Part shown: one piece after another, positions 26,916-35,182 of the stretch | How the letters are laid out: each line of letters starts with the position of its first letter | Position numbering within the stretch: the stretch's first letter is position 1 | Assembly: GCF_013170705.1 (NCBI RefSeq) | Contig: NZ_CP033334.1 | Coordinates: forward strand, 1,364,001 to 1,428,000 | Reading direction: 5' to 3' | DNA from: Mesorhizobium loti | GTDB taxonomy: Bacteria; Pseudomonadota; Alphaproteobacteria; Rhizobiales; Rhizobiaceae | DNA length: 64,000 nucleotides | Position numbers and translations under genes: made by a program | The notes under the pieces: model-generated | Databases searched by the model: none | What the model was told of the DNA's origin: nothing | What the model saw: only the letters and a program-made list of their open reading frames with translations

Positions 26916-29069
26916 TCAGAACGCCTGCCTGACCCAGGCCTCGTCGAACAGCAGCCGGTAGGCCCAAGGGATCGTCACCTCGGTGGAAACCGGGTTCGAG
27001 TGGGCGAGATAGTCGTCATAGATCGGCTTCATCCTGACATAGAAGGCGGGATCGAGCACCATCACGCCGTTCTCTGAATCGTGGAAGAAACTGCGGTTGT
27101 TGAGGTTGACCGAGGAGATGGCGACCAGCCTTTCGTCGATCATCATGATCTTGGAATGCAGCACCACGTCCGGCGCCTTGAACTCGCGTATGTCGATGCG
27201 GTCGCCATATTTCTCGACAAACAGCTTGTTGAGCGCGGTGAGGAACTTGCCGCCGATATCGCCCTTGAGATCGATGCGGCCGACAATGTCGATCTTGACG
27301 CCGCGGGCGAGTGCCCGGTCAAAGGCGCGGGCGAGGCTCGGCGTCAGATTGAGGTAGGGGTTGACGATCTGGATATGGTGCTGGGCGGCGTCGACCAGCT
27401 CGACGAAATAATCCTCCAGCGCATGGTCGTCCTCATAGGGCACGGAAATGAAATGCCGGGCGTTGCCCCGGGGGCGGCCATCGGCGCGAACCGGGACGGA
27501 GAAGGGGCGGGCCAGATTGGTGTCGGCATCGCGCAGCCATATCGTCGACAGATGCGCGGCGAGTGTCTCGACCGTCGGCCTGTCCGCGAACTCGATGTCG
27601 AAGTCGCTCCAGTTCGAATAGTAGTTCAGCGAAAAGCCGTCGGTCTTGCCGTATTGCTGCAGGTCCGGATAGCGCGACAGATCGATCGGCTGGTGGAACA
27701 GGAAGCCGTCATGGATGTTGCGGCCGCCTATGATGACGCGCGAGCGCGCGGGGTCCTGCGCCAGCGTCGCCAGCATCTTGATGTGATGGGTCTTGTGCAG
27801 TTGCGATATCTGCTCGTCGATCGGGGCGCCATGATCGGCGCGCCAGCGGTATTCCTGTAGCTGGACGTTGGGGAACTCAGCCGCCAGCCGGTGCAGCATG
27901 GCATCGTCCTTGTCGCGTTCCAGCACATCGGTGACCATGATGCGCACCTTGGTGCCAAGGGCCGCATGATGGCGGATCAACCGTTCGATGATGCGGCCGG
28001 AAAAGTCCGCCTTGAATTCAAGCGAGGACAGATAGATCAGCTTCAGCCTTGGCGCCCTGGAGAAATCGAGCGGCAGTTCCGGGTCGCCCTTGTCTATCGC
28101 CGCATCGGACAGCGGCGCGCCCATCAGCGCCTCGACCTTGGCGTTGAAGCCCTCGCGCGACTTGCGCAGCAGCCTGGGTGCGCCGATCGGCATGGCGCAG
28201 GTCTGCGACAGCCAGCGGCTGGCATAGAAGGCGCGCTCAAGCGCGTCGAGGCCGGCGCTGTCGGGAACCGGGCAACGCTGGTAGCGGCTGTCGAAGCTGG
28301 CGAGTGCTGGATCGGCGGTCTCTTCGCGCCGGATGGTAAGCGGAGCGCCCGCCGGGTCAAGGCTGGAGCGGATCCTCGCCGTGCAGCGGCTCAGGCTGTC
28401 GCCAGGAAACAGGCTGACCGCATCGTCCTCGCCCGACAGGCGAAAGCGGAATGCCGCGCCGGCGGTGATGGTGCGGGAGGCTCCAGCGGTCCGGATCGCC
28501 AATGCGCCGTCGCAGGTGCTCTCGATGTCGGCAGGCTGCTTGCCGGCCTGGCGCACAATGATTTCGGTGCTGCGTGCCTGCAGGCCGGAGAAATCGAAAG
28601 TCCTGGGTGCCGAGGCGCGCGCGGACGGATCGATGTAGAGCGTCTGCCGGGACATCCGCCAGCGTCCGGCGAAATGGCCTTCGCCGCTGCCGCCGCCGGC
28701 TGGCAGCAGATGCGCCTTGGCGACCGGTTCGGCCAGTTGCTGCAGCGTCGAATAGGTCGCCTGGAAATCGCGATTTTGGACATCGCGGCGGTTGCGCCCG
28801 AAAGGGCCGGTGCCGTTGGCGCGATCCATGGCGCCAAGCTGGTTGTGGGCGAGCAGTGCCAGGAACCGTCTTTCATAGTCGTTGGTGCCTGCATCGCCGA
28901 AAAACCGCGACGCTGCCACCTGTGGCCCGGGCGTGCTGGCCGACGGCGAGGGCGGTGTGCAGGTTTCCTGCCCAGGCAGGAGGTCGCAGGCATCGCGGCC
29001 TGCCTCGGCACAGCCGGCAAGAGCCGCCAATCCGAACAGGGCAAGGATGATGGGTATGCGGCGATTCAA
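26916..29069 (-). CDS. phospholipase D-family lipoprotein
   Basis: A 717-residue protein of the phospholipase D superfamily (cardiolipin-synthase-like). A lipoprotein signal (LAALAGC, lipid Cys about residue 20) predicts membrane anchoring in the envelope. After an unrecognised N-terminal domain of about 300 residues come two PLD half-sites. The second is a perfect HxKxxxxD (HSKIMMID, followed by SVNLNNRSFF). The first is imperfect: HIKMLATLAQD has the Asp three residues late, followed by GGRNIHDGF. It could make or cut phospholipids. Its start overlaps the stop of an upstream PLA2-like lipoprotein gene by four bases, so the two are translationally coupled. Confidence 0.85.
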   Translation of the reverse strand: MNRRIPIILALFGLAALAGCAEAGRDACDLLPGQETCTPPSPSASTPGPQVAASRFFGDAGTNDYERRFLALLAHNQLGAMDRANGTGPFGRNRRDVQNRDFQATYSTLQQLAEPVAKAHLLPAGGGSGEGHFAGRWRMSRQTLYIDPSARASAPRTFDFSGLQARSTEIIVRQAGKQPADIESTCDGALAIRTAGASRTITAGAAFRFRLSGEDDAVSLFPGDSLSRCTARIRSSLDPAGAPLTIRREETADPALASFDSRYQRCPVPDSAGLDALERAFYASRWLSQTCAMPIGAPRLLRKSREGFNAKVEALMGAPLSDAAIDKGDPELPLDFSRAPRLKLIYLSSLEFKADFSGRIIERLIRHHAALGTKVRIMVTDVLERDKDDAMLHRLAAEFPNVQLQEYRWRADHGAPIDEQISQLHKTHHIKMLATLAQDPARSRVIIGGRNIHDGFLFHQPIDLSRYPDLQQYGKTDGFSLNYYSNWSDFDIEFADRPTVETLAAHLSTIWLRDADTNLARPFSVPVRADGRPRGNARHFISVPYEDDHALEDYFVELVDAAQHHIQIVNPYLNLTPSLARAFDRALARGVKIDIVGRIDLKGDIGGKFLTALNKLFVEKYGDRIDIREFKAPDVVLHSKIMMIDERLVAISSVNLNNRSFFHDSENGVMVLDPAFYVRMKPIYDDYLAHSNPVSTEVTIPWAYRLLFDEAWVRQAF

Positions 29070-29509
29070 CCGGCGGCTCCGGTCTTCATGCCGTTCAACT
29101 GCGCCGGGTCGCGCGGCGGCATGAAGCCCTGCGGAAAAACCTTGCAGATGGGGATGGCGAAAGTCGCGATCAGCAATTCCGCCTCATCGCGCATCTTGCG
29201 GGGCGCCGTCTTGTCGTCGCGGATCGTCCTGGCCGAGGCGACGAGAGCGCCGTCGCAGTCGCAGTGATTGTGACGGGCGATGTAGCAGGCGTCATGGGTC
29301 CGGCACACCGCATCGAGGCGGTTGACCGGCCGGGCCGACAGATCGCCGGTGCGGGTACCGGGGCCGCAGTAATTGCCGATAACGAAAGGCGAGGGCCGGG
29401 CCATGACGTAGCGGATCGGTTTGGGCAATTGGGCTTCCGGCACCTTCGTCCATGGATTGGCGCAGGCCGAGACGAAAACCAGCGGCAGGATGGCAAGAAC
29501 GGCTCGCAT
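29066..29509 (-). CDS. phospholipase A2-like lipoprotein
   Basis: A 147-residue lipoprotein (signal ending FVSAC, lipid Cys16). The mature part shows the hallmark of secreted phospholipase A2: a calcium-loop-like YCGPG (47-51), then the catalytic CRTHDACY (69-76, His72-Asp73) and further Cys residues (HCDCD) that could form disulfides. ATG 29509 is chosen as it starts the signal peptide; the longer frame adds 28 unrelated residues. It is translationally coupled to the phospholipase-D-like lipoprotein. PLA2 would release fatty acids at sn-2 of phospholipids. Activity and location are inferred from motifs. Confidence 0.75.
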   Translation of the reverse strand: MRAVLAILPLVFVSACANPWTKVPEAQLPKPIRYVMARPSPFVIGNYCGPGTRTGDLSARPVNRLDAVCRTHDACYIARHNHCDCDGALVASARTIRDDKTAPRKMRDEAELLIATFAIPICKVFPQGFMPPRDPAQLNGMKTGAAG

Positions 29510-29712
29510 TTTTATCCGCGCCAGCTTTCTGAACGATGTTCCCCACCCGGTGGCCCTGCCTCGTGGCCGACGACCGCATGCCTGATGCCACACTGGTCGG
29601 TTTTATGGCAAGGAAAAGGCGGCGTGTTTCACCTTGCCGTGTTATTGTCGCGGCCGCATACCTGCCTTAGTCAAGGCGCAAATCACGTCGTGGTATCTTG
29701 CGAGCACCAGTG

Positions 29713-30288
29713 ATGCGTATCGGCTTTCCGGCCATGGCTGTCGCGTTGCTGTTCTTTGTGTCGGCGGCCAATGCCGCCGACAAGACCGTCCATGACCACG
29801 ACAACGGATTCTCGCTGACTTTTCCGGAGGAATGGACCAACGAGCCGCCTTCCGGCGAGACGATGCGGCTGAAGGTAAAGTCCGGCGACCAGGGCCTTAC
29901 CTGCCGGGTATCGGTCGGCCGCTACGACCCGCAGGCGTCCGGCTCGCCGGCCGATCCCAAGGCATTCATGGAAACGGAATGGTCAGGGGAAGCCTGGCAG
30001 GAGATGGTCGGAGCCGCCTTCGACTCGGCCGTTTTCAGCAGCGACAAGTTGATACGGTTCCCGGATGGCTATCCGGCACGCATGGCCGACATGGATTTCC
30101 GGATCGACGACGGCAACGCCGGTTTCCCTGGCCACGCCAAGGTCGTGCTTTCGATCCGCGGCATGCACTTCGGCCTCGTGACGTGTGGGCTCACGGGCGA
30201 CACTGTCGAGCAAACCAAGCAGAAATGGGCACCGCTGGCCGATGAGGCCGAACGGGTGGCGGGCTCGTTCATTCTCGATGGCCCCTGA
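29713..30288 (+). CDS. exported protein of unknown function
   Basis: A 191-residue protein with a clear Sec signal peptide (residues 1-23, cut near ANAAD). The mature part begins TVHDHDNGFSLTFPEEWTNEPP, a PsbP/Mog1-like beta-start seen in many small exported proteins, and has two Cys that might pair (LTCRVSVG and LVTCGLTG). No catalytic motif is visible. It diverges from the phospholipase pair; a functional link is possible but unsupported. ATG 29713 gives a standard signal length. Confidence 0.7.
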   Translation: MRIGFPAMAVALLFFVSAANAADKTVHDHDNGFSLTFPEEWTNEPPSGETMRLKVKSGDQGLTCRVSVGRYDPQASGSPADPKAFMETEWSGEAWQEMVGAAFDSAVFSSDKLIRFPDGYPARMADMDFRIDDGNAGFPGHAKVVLSIRGMHFGLVTCGLTGDTVEQTKQKWAPLADEAERVAGSFILDGP

Positions 30289-30350
30289 CGGCGATTCTGC
30301 GGCGGTCTATCGTTTCAGGGAAGCGCCGAGCCGCTGCAGATTTCTGCTTT

Positions 30351-30413
30351 GACGCAATTCCCTGGGGAAAGCGCTACGCGCTTTTGCCAGGGAAAGCCGC
30401 TTTCCTGGAATTG
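30351..30413 (+). repeat. dispersed palindromic repeat, copy C (long)
   Basis: A longer variant with the same outer arms (GACGCAATTCC ... GGAATTG) and an inner palindromic insert around GCGCTACGCGC and CCAGGGAAAG. It lies between the exported protein gene and the 3' end of a LysR gene, ending two bases before that gene's stop codon. Confidence 0.85.
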
Positions 30414-30415
30414 TT

Positions 30416-31294
30416 TCACTGGAAGAGGCTTCTTTCTCGCTCAACCGCCTTGGTGATGAAGCTGGCGACGATCTGGATGCGACGCAGCGGCCTGACCGAT
30501 TCGTGATAGACCAGCCAATAGGCGCGGCGGATGGGCGCCACCACATCGACCGCCACCAGTTCCGGCATCGAACGCGCGACGAAGGTGTGCAGGATGCCGA
30601 TCCCGGCGCCCGAGCGCACCGCTTCGGCCTGGCCGAGGGCGGAGGAAATGGCGAAGCTGGTGCGCCAGTCGGCGCTGAACTCGGCCGCGTAGTCGAGCGA
30701 TGGGCTGACGATAAGATCCGGAACATAGCCGATGAGCGTGTGCTGGCCGAGTTCGGCCGCGGTCCTGGGCAGACCATTGGAATCGGCATAGGCCCGCGAC
30801 GCAAACAGGCCGAGCGAATAGTCAACCAGCTTTCCGGCCACCAGCCGGCCCTCCGTCGGCCGCTCGACGGTGATGGCGATGTCGGCCTCGCGCCGGGACA
30901 GGGAGAAGGAACGCGGCACCGGCACGAGTTGGATCGTCAGTTCGCGATGCAGTGCGGTCAGTTCGCCGAGGCGCCTGGCCAGGAAGGCGACGCCGAAGCC
31001 GTCCGGTGCTCCGATGCGCACCGTGCCCGATACGTCGTCCTCGCCGGCAATGGTCGAGCGCGCGGCGATCATGTCGCCCTCCATGCGCTCGGCAATATCG
31101 AGGAAGCGCTCGCCGGCGGGCGTCAGTTCGCTGCCGGTGGTCAGGCGGCGAAACAGCTTTGTGCGTAGCGCGTCTTCGAGGGCGGCGATGCGCCGCGAGA
31201 CGGTGGCGTGGTTGAGCTCCAGCCGCCTGGCGGCGCCAAGGATCTGGCCGGCGCGGGCGACGGCGAGGAAGATGCGGACGTCATCCCAGTTCAT
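30416..31294 (-). CDS. LysR-family regulator
   Basis: A 292-residue LysR-type regulator: HTH at residues 1-60 (MNWDDVRIFLAVARAGQILG; AALEDALRTKLFRR), then an effector domain. It diverges from mmsA with 161 bp between, so it probably controls mmsA in response to a valine, propionate or inositol catabolite. The effector is an inference. Confidence 0.88.
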   Translation of the reverse strand: MNWDDVRIFLAVARAGQILGAARRLELNHATVSRRIAALEDALRTKLFRRLTTGSELTPAGERFLDIAERMEGDMIAARSTIAGEDDVSGTVRIGAPDGFGVAFLARRLGELTALHRELTIQLVPVPRSFSLSRREADIAITVERPTEGRLVAGKLVDYSLGLFASRAYADSNGLPRTAAELGQHTLIGYVPDLIVSPSLDYAAEFSADWRTSFAISSALGQAEAVRSGAGIGILHTFVARSMPELVAVDVVAPIRRAYWLVYHESVRPLRRIQIVASFITKAVERERSLFQ

Positions 31295-31329
31295 GGGAAG
31301 CCCTCAGGAGATGTCTTGCGGCCGCTATT

Positions 31330-31374
31330 TGCGAGAATTGATGCGCGGTCGTCAATCGATATCTAATTTTCGCA
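31330..31374. promoter_or_regulatory. possible LysR operator in the lysR/mmsA gap
   Basis: TGCGAGAAT (31330-31338) and ATTTTCGCA (31366-31374) form a 9-bp inverted repeat with one mismatch, 27 bases apart, in the divergent region. The spacing is longer than a classic single LysR box, so the two arms may be separate half-sites. Confidence 0.4.
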
Positions 31375-31455
31375 CAACGGTTGCGTTCTCCCTCGCGTTG
31401 CCTTCGCCCCCGCAAAGGCGGACAATGCGGCATCACAAACCCAGGGAGAGAAATC

Positions 31456-32952
31456 ATGATCGAATACGGTCATTTCATCGGCGGCAAGCGTGTCGCCGGC
31501 ACCAGCGGCCGCAAGCAGGATGTCATGCAGCCGATGGACGGCTCCGTGCGCGGCACGGTGGCGCTGGCCTCGCAGGCGGAACTGCGCGCGGCGGTCGAGA
31601 ATGCCAAGGCGGCGCAGCCGAAATGGGCCGCCACCAACCCGCAGCGTCGCGTGCGCGTGCTGATGAAATTCCTCGAACTGGTCGCCCGCGACTATGACGA
31701 ACTGGCCGACATACTGGCGCGCGAGCACGGCAAGACGATCGCCGACGCCAAGGGTGACATCCAGCGCGGCCTTGAAGTGGTGGAGGTCTGCATCGGCGCG
31801 CCGCATATGATGAAGGGCGAGTTCACCGATGGCGCCGGCCCCGGCATCGATGTCTATTCGATGCGCCAGCCGCTCGGCGTCGTCGCCGGCATCACGCCGT
31901 TCAACTTCCCGGCGATGATCCCGCTGTGGAAGATCGCGCCTGCGATTGCATGCGGCAACGCCTTCATCCTGAAGCCGTCCGAGCGTGATCCGGGCGTGCC
32001 GATCCGCATCGCCGAATTGTTCCTCGAGGCTGGGCTGCCGGCAGGCATCCTCAACGTCGTCAACGGCGACAAGGAAGTCGTCGACGCCATCCTCGACGAC
32101 CCCGACATCAAGGCCGTCGGCTTCGTCGGCTCGACGCCGATCGCGCATTACATCTATTCGCGCGGCACGGCCGCCGGCAAGCGCGTGCAGTGCTTCGGAG
32201 GCGCCAAGAACCACATGATCATCATGCCCGACGCCGACATGGACCAGACCGTCGACGCGCTGATCGGCGCCGGCTACGGCTCGGCCGGCGAACGCTGCAT
32301 GGCGATCTCGGTGGCGGTTCCGGTCGGCAACGATACCGCCAACAGGCTGATGGAGAAGCTGGTTCCACGTGTCGAAAGCCTGAAGGTCGGCCCGTCGACG
32401 GATTCGGCCGCCGATTTCGGCCCGCTGGTGACGGCGCAGGCGCTGGAGCGCGTGAAGGGTTATGTCGACACCGGCGTCAAGGAAGGCGCCAAGCTGGTCG
32501 TCGACGGCCGCGGCTTCAAGATGCAGGGCTACGAGAACGGCTACTACATGGGCGGCTGCCTCTTCGACAACGTCACGGCAGACATGCGCATCTACAAGGA
32601 AGAGATCTTCGGGCCGGTGCTCTCGGTGGTGCGCGCCCCGACCTATGAGAGCGCGATCAAGCTCGCCAACGACCACGAAATGGGCAATGGCGTCGCCATC
32701 TTCACCCGCGACGGCGACGCCGCGCGTGACTTCGCAAGCCGTGTCCAGGTCGGCATGGTCGGCGTCAACGTGCCGATCCCGGTGCCGATCGCCTATTACA
32801 CGTTCGGCGGCTGGAAGGCGTCGTCCTTCGGCGACCTCAACCAGCATGGCTCGGACGCCTTCCGCTTCTACACCAAGACCAAGACGGTGACCTCGCGCTG
32901 GCCGTCCGGTATCAAGGACGGCGCGGAATTCGTCATCCCGACGATGAACTAA
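31456..32952 (+). CDS. mmsA: methylmalonate-semialdehyde dehydrogenase (CoA-acylating)
   Basis: A 498-residue aldehyde dehydrogenase that converts methylmalonate or malonate semialdehyde to propionyl- or acetyl-CoA, in valine and myo-inositol breakdown. Motifs: TPFNFPAM with Asn150, FVGSTPIAHYIY, and catalytic Cys281 in GSAGERCMAIS. ATG 31456 follows GGGAGAG; the earlier in-frame codon at 31381 would add unrelated residues. It is closed by an intrinsic terminator and divergent from a LysR regulator. Confidence 0.94.
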   Translation: MIEYGHFIGGKRVAGTSGRKQDVMQPMDGSVRGTVALASQAELRAAVENAKAAQPKWAATNPQRRVRVLMKFLELVARDYDELADILAREHGKTIADAKGDIQRGLEVVEVCIGAPHMMKGEFTDGAGPGIDVYSMRQPLGVVAGITPFNFPAMIPLWKIAPAIACGNAFILKPSERDPGVPIRIAELFLEAGLPAGILNVVNGDKEVVDAILDDPDIKAVGFVGSTPIAHYIYSRGTAAGKRVQCFGGAKNHMIIMPDADMDQTVDALIGAGYGSAGERCMAISVAVPVGNDTANRLMEKLVPRVESLKVGPSTDSAADFGPLVTAQALERVKGYVDTGVKEGAKLVVDGRGFKMQGYENGYYMGGCLFDNVTADMRIYKEEIFGPVLSVVRAPTYESAIKLANDHEMGNGVAIFTRDGDAARDFASRVQVGMVGVNVPIPVPIAYYTFGGWKASSFGDLNQHGSDAFRFYTKTKTVTSRWPSGIKDGAEFVIPTMN

Positions 32953-32976
32953 GGTCTGATGTCTGTTTCACGATCA

Positions 32977-33003
32977 GGGCGCGGCTTTTGTCGCGCCCTT
33001 TTT
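32977..33003 (+). terminator. intrinsic terminator after mmsA
   Basis: GGGCGCG (32977-32983) pairs with CGCGCCC (32992-32998) around an 8-nt loop and is followed by five T residues. It lies 24 bp after the mmsA stop. Confidence 0.88.
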
Positions 33004-33011
33004 GCATGACA

Positions 33012-33812
33012 TCACACCGTTGGAATCGTGCCGCCATCGATGACGTATTCGGTGCCGTGGATCGCCGAGCCGCGGTCGGAGACGAGGAAAGCCACCAGTT
33101 CGGCGACCTCTTGCGGCCATGCCGGCCGGCCGATCGGGATGCCGCCCAGCGCATCCATGATGCCCTGGCGGGCGGTTGCCTCATCCGAACCCGAGTGGGA
33201 TGCCAGCCGCTTCACCATGGCTTCCGATGCGCTGGTGTGGATCCAGCCCGGGGCCACGCTGTTGACCCGGATGCCTTTCGGGCCAAGTTCCTTGGACAAC
33301 GCCTTGCTGTAGGTTGAAAGGGCTGCCTTGGCCGCCGCATAGGCGATGGTGGATTCGTGCAGCGGCAGGCGGCGCTGGATCGACGATATGTGAATGATCA
33401 CGCCCGCGCCTTGCTCGATCATGCCGGGAATCAGCAAGCGATCGAGCCGCACCGCCGCGAGCAGATTGAGGCTGAGCTCGTCCTGCCAGAGCTGATCGGT
33501 CAATCCGGCAAATCCGCCGCCGGGGCTCTTCGAACCGCCGACGCTGTGCACGATGATGTCGATGCCACCAAGCTGCTTCATTATAGCCGCGGCCACTGTC
33601 TCGGTACCCGCCAAGGTACTCACATCGGCCTGCACGAACAGCTTCTGCGATGATGCTTCGGTCGCTGAGCGGGCAGTGGTAAGAACGATCGCGCCTGCCG
33701 CCGAAAGCCTGCGCACGATGGCTTCGCCGGCGCCCTTGGTGCCGCCGGTGACCAGAACGCGCTTCCCGGCAAATTCCCGGTCGTCGAACGCAAATTTCTG
33801 GACGATGGTCAT
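33012..33812 (-). CDS. short-chain dehydrogenase/reductase
   Basis: A 266-residue NAD(P)-dependent SDR. The cofactor motif is TGGTKGAGEAI, with an SVGG element, catalytic Ser in HISSIQRR and YxxxK in YAAAK; the C-terminal EYVIDGG is common to the family. ATG 33812 overlaps the stop of the NTF2-like gene upstream by four bases, so the two are coupled. A divergent HxlR regulator probably controls the pair. The substrate is unknown. Confidence 0.9.
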   Translation of the reverse strand: MTIVQKFAFDDREFAGKRVLVTGGTKGAGEAIVRRLSAAGAIVLTTARSATEASSQKLFVQADVSTLAGTETVAAAIMKQLGGIDIIVHSVGGSKSPGGGFAGLTDQLWQDELSLNLLAAVRLDRLLIPGMIEQGAGVIIHISSIQRRLPLHESTIAYAAAKAALSTYSKALSKELGPKGIRVNSVAPGWIHTSASEAMVKRLASHSGSDEATARQGIMDALGGIPIGRPAWPQEVAELVAFLVSDRGSAIHGTEYVIDGGTIPTV

Positions 33813-34138
33813 GCGCCGATCTCCAGCCGCGCGATCCGGTCGCCGGCCAGCGTGAAGACATAGTGGAGCGTCGCAGGGCTGCCTGGGAAATTGCCTGAGA
33901 CGATGCCGGCGATCCGCCATGCATCGCCACGGACCGTCGCGTCGGCGACCTCGACGGTCACCCGGTATTTGCGTGTCGTCTCCTCCATCCAGCCGCGGAT
34001 GGCGGCCGGACCCCGATGGGTTTCGCCTTCGTCCTTGACCGTGGCGTCGGACGCGAAGGGCGCCAGCATGGCATCGATGTCATGCCTGTTCTTGGCGGCG
34101 AAATAGTTGGCCAGCGGCTGCGGAAGGTTTGCGGTCAT
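33809..34138 (-). CDS. NTF2-like (SnoaL-type) family protein
   Basis: A 109-residue protein with the NTF2 fold: YFAAKNRHDIDAMLAPFASDATVKDEG near the start and HYVFTLAGDRIARLEIG at the end. Such proteins act as small isomerases, hydrolases or ligand-binding partners. It is first in a two-gene unit with the SDR and faces the HxlR gene. Confidence 0.82.
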   Translation of the reverse strand: MTANLPQPLANYFAAKNRHDIDAMLAPFASDATVKDEGETHRGPAAIRGWMEETTRKYRVTVEVADATVRGDAWRIAGIVSGNFPGSPATLHYVFTLAGDRIARLEIGA

Positions 34139-34221
34139 GGTGTCGTCTCCGGTGCGGGTTGCCGCCGCTGGCGGAGGCTGGCGGCGCTTGTCCGGCTTCT
34201 AAAATGAGATATGCTGGTGAA

Positions 34222-34635
34222 ATGACAAGAACCGACGAAAAAGTAAGGTACTTACCCGAAAGTAAGGTTGGGCCCGAAAGCAAGGTTGTGACCGAAAGCA
34301 AGTCCGAGACGCTGACGCCGTTGTCGGCGGCGAGCGGCGTCGAGAATGTGCTGCGTATCCTCGAGGGCCGCTGGAAGCTGGTGATCCTGTTTCACCTGTT
34401 CGGCGGCAAGGTGCTGCGCTTTTCCGACCTCGAACGGGCTATCCCGGCGATCTCGCAGAAAATGCTGATCCAGCAGTTGCGACAGATGGAGAGCGACGGC
34501 ATCGTGCGCCGTATCGTGCACCACCAGGTGCCGCCAAAGGTCGAGTACTGCCTGACCGATTGGGGCCAGGCCCTGTGCCCGGCCCTCGACGCCTTGTTGA
34601 AATGGGCGGCACTCCGCGACCCTGCGGAAGCTTGA
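34222..34635 (+). CDS. HxlR-family transcriptional regulator
   Basis: A winged-helix regulator of the HxlR (MarR-like) family: VLRILEGRWKLVILFHLFGGK, RFSDLERAIPAISQKMLIQQLRQ and a beta wing HHQVPPKVEYCLT. The start is unresolved among ATG 34204, ATG 34222 and GTG 34288; none has a good ribosome site. With the upstream starts, the N-terminus is a three-fold ESKV-type repeat encoded by an 18-bp tandem repeat that also carries an operator-like palindrome, so the GTG may be the true start (115 residues, normal for the family). It diverges from the NTF2-like/SDR pair. Confidence 0.82.
   Translation: MTRTDEKVRYLPESKVGPESKVVTESKSETLTPLSAASGVENVLRILEGRWKLVILFHLFGGKVLRFSDLERAIPAISQKMLIQQLRQMESDGIVRRIVHHQVPPKVEYCLTDWGQALCPALDALLKWAALRDPAEA
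34243..34302 (+). repeat. operator-like palindrome and 18-bp tandem repeat
   Basis: GTAAG-GTA-CTTAC (34243-34255) is a short palindrome. From 34255 an 18-bp unit starting CCCGAAAG is repeated about 2.7 times (34255-34272, 34273-34290, partial 34291-34302). If the HxlR protein starts downstream, this is a promoter-side regulatory region for autoregulation; if it starts upstream, it encodes a six-residue repeat. Confidence 0.55.
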
Positions 34636-34768
34636 CGCAGGTCGCCGGCCTGCAATGCGCCGCGAGCTCCGAAATGACGCTTGTTTTCGGATCGGGACCT
34701 CACCATATCGATTCCAGGGAATGATAAAGGTCCCTGACGACAGACCGGAAACCAGAAGGAGTGACGTG

Positions 34769-34810
34769 ATGAAGACGTCGAATCCGGCCTGGAGCGTTCC
34801 GGTGAATTGA
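34769..34810 (+). CDS. possible 13-residue leader peptide
   Basis: A tiny open frame, ATG to TGA, encoding MKTSNPAWSVPVN. AAGGAG lies seven bases upstream of the ATG, a better ribosome site than many real genes here have. Its last codons lie in the left arm of a long hairpin (34794-34802 with 34835-34843). It precedes a small exported protein gene by 53 bp. It may be a translated leader; coding is not proven. Confidence 0.3.
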   Translation: MKTSNPAWSVPVN

Positions 34811-34843
34811 GGCTGCCCCATGTGCCTCCCTTTGCCGGAACGC
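34794..34843 (+). other. leader hairpin before exported protein gene
   Basis: GCGTTCCGG (34794-34802) pairs with CCGGAACGC (34835-34843) around a 32-nt loop. The right arm ends 10 bases before the GGAGG of the next gene. A second pair, GGGACCT (34694-34700) with AGGTCCC (34728-34734), lies just upstream. Together they suggest a structured 5' leader. Confidence 0.45.
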
Positions 34844-34863
34844 CAAGGCGAAGGAGGTGCCAA

Positions 34864-35175
34864 ATGGCACACGAATTTTCATTTCGATGGATCAGGATAG
34901 CCGTGATCGGCGCCGCGCTGGCGCTGTCGACGCTGTCGGCGCAGGCGCAGTTTATCTGCGGCGGCCACAGCGACCTCGTCGCGGGACTGGCGCGGGCCTT
35001 TCAACAGAAGCAGATCGGCTACGGTGTTGTCGGCCAGGCCGCCATTGTCGAGATCTATGTTTCGGCGAGCGGGACCTGGTCCATGCTGGTGACCGATGTG
35101 AACGGCCGAAGCTGTATCTTCGCGACCGGTGATGGATGGGAGAATACCGCCATGGCCGCCGCGCAAGGGATCTGA
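34864..35175 (+). CDS. small exported protein of unknown function
   Basis: A 103-residue protein with a signal peptide (about 1-28, ending LSAQAQ). The mature part is about 75 residues with two Cys (FICGGH; RSCIFATG) and reads like a small beta-rich domain: AAIVEIYVSASGTWSMLVTD. GAAGGAGG six bases before the ATG is an excellent ribosome site. Similar short exported proteins are common in rhizobia, but I can name no function. Confidence 0.72.
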   Translation: MAHEFSFRWIRIAVIGAALALSTLSAQAQFICGGHSDLVAGLARAFQQKQIGYGVVGQAAIVEIYVSASGTWSMLVTDVNGRSCIFATGDGWENTAMAAAQGI

Positions 35176-35182
35176 TCGCCGT

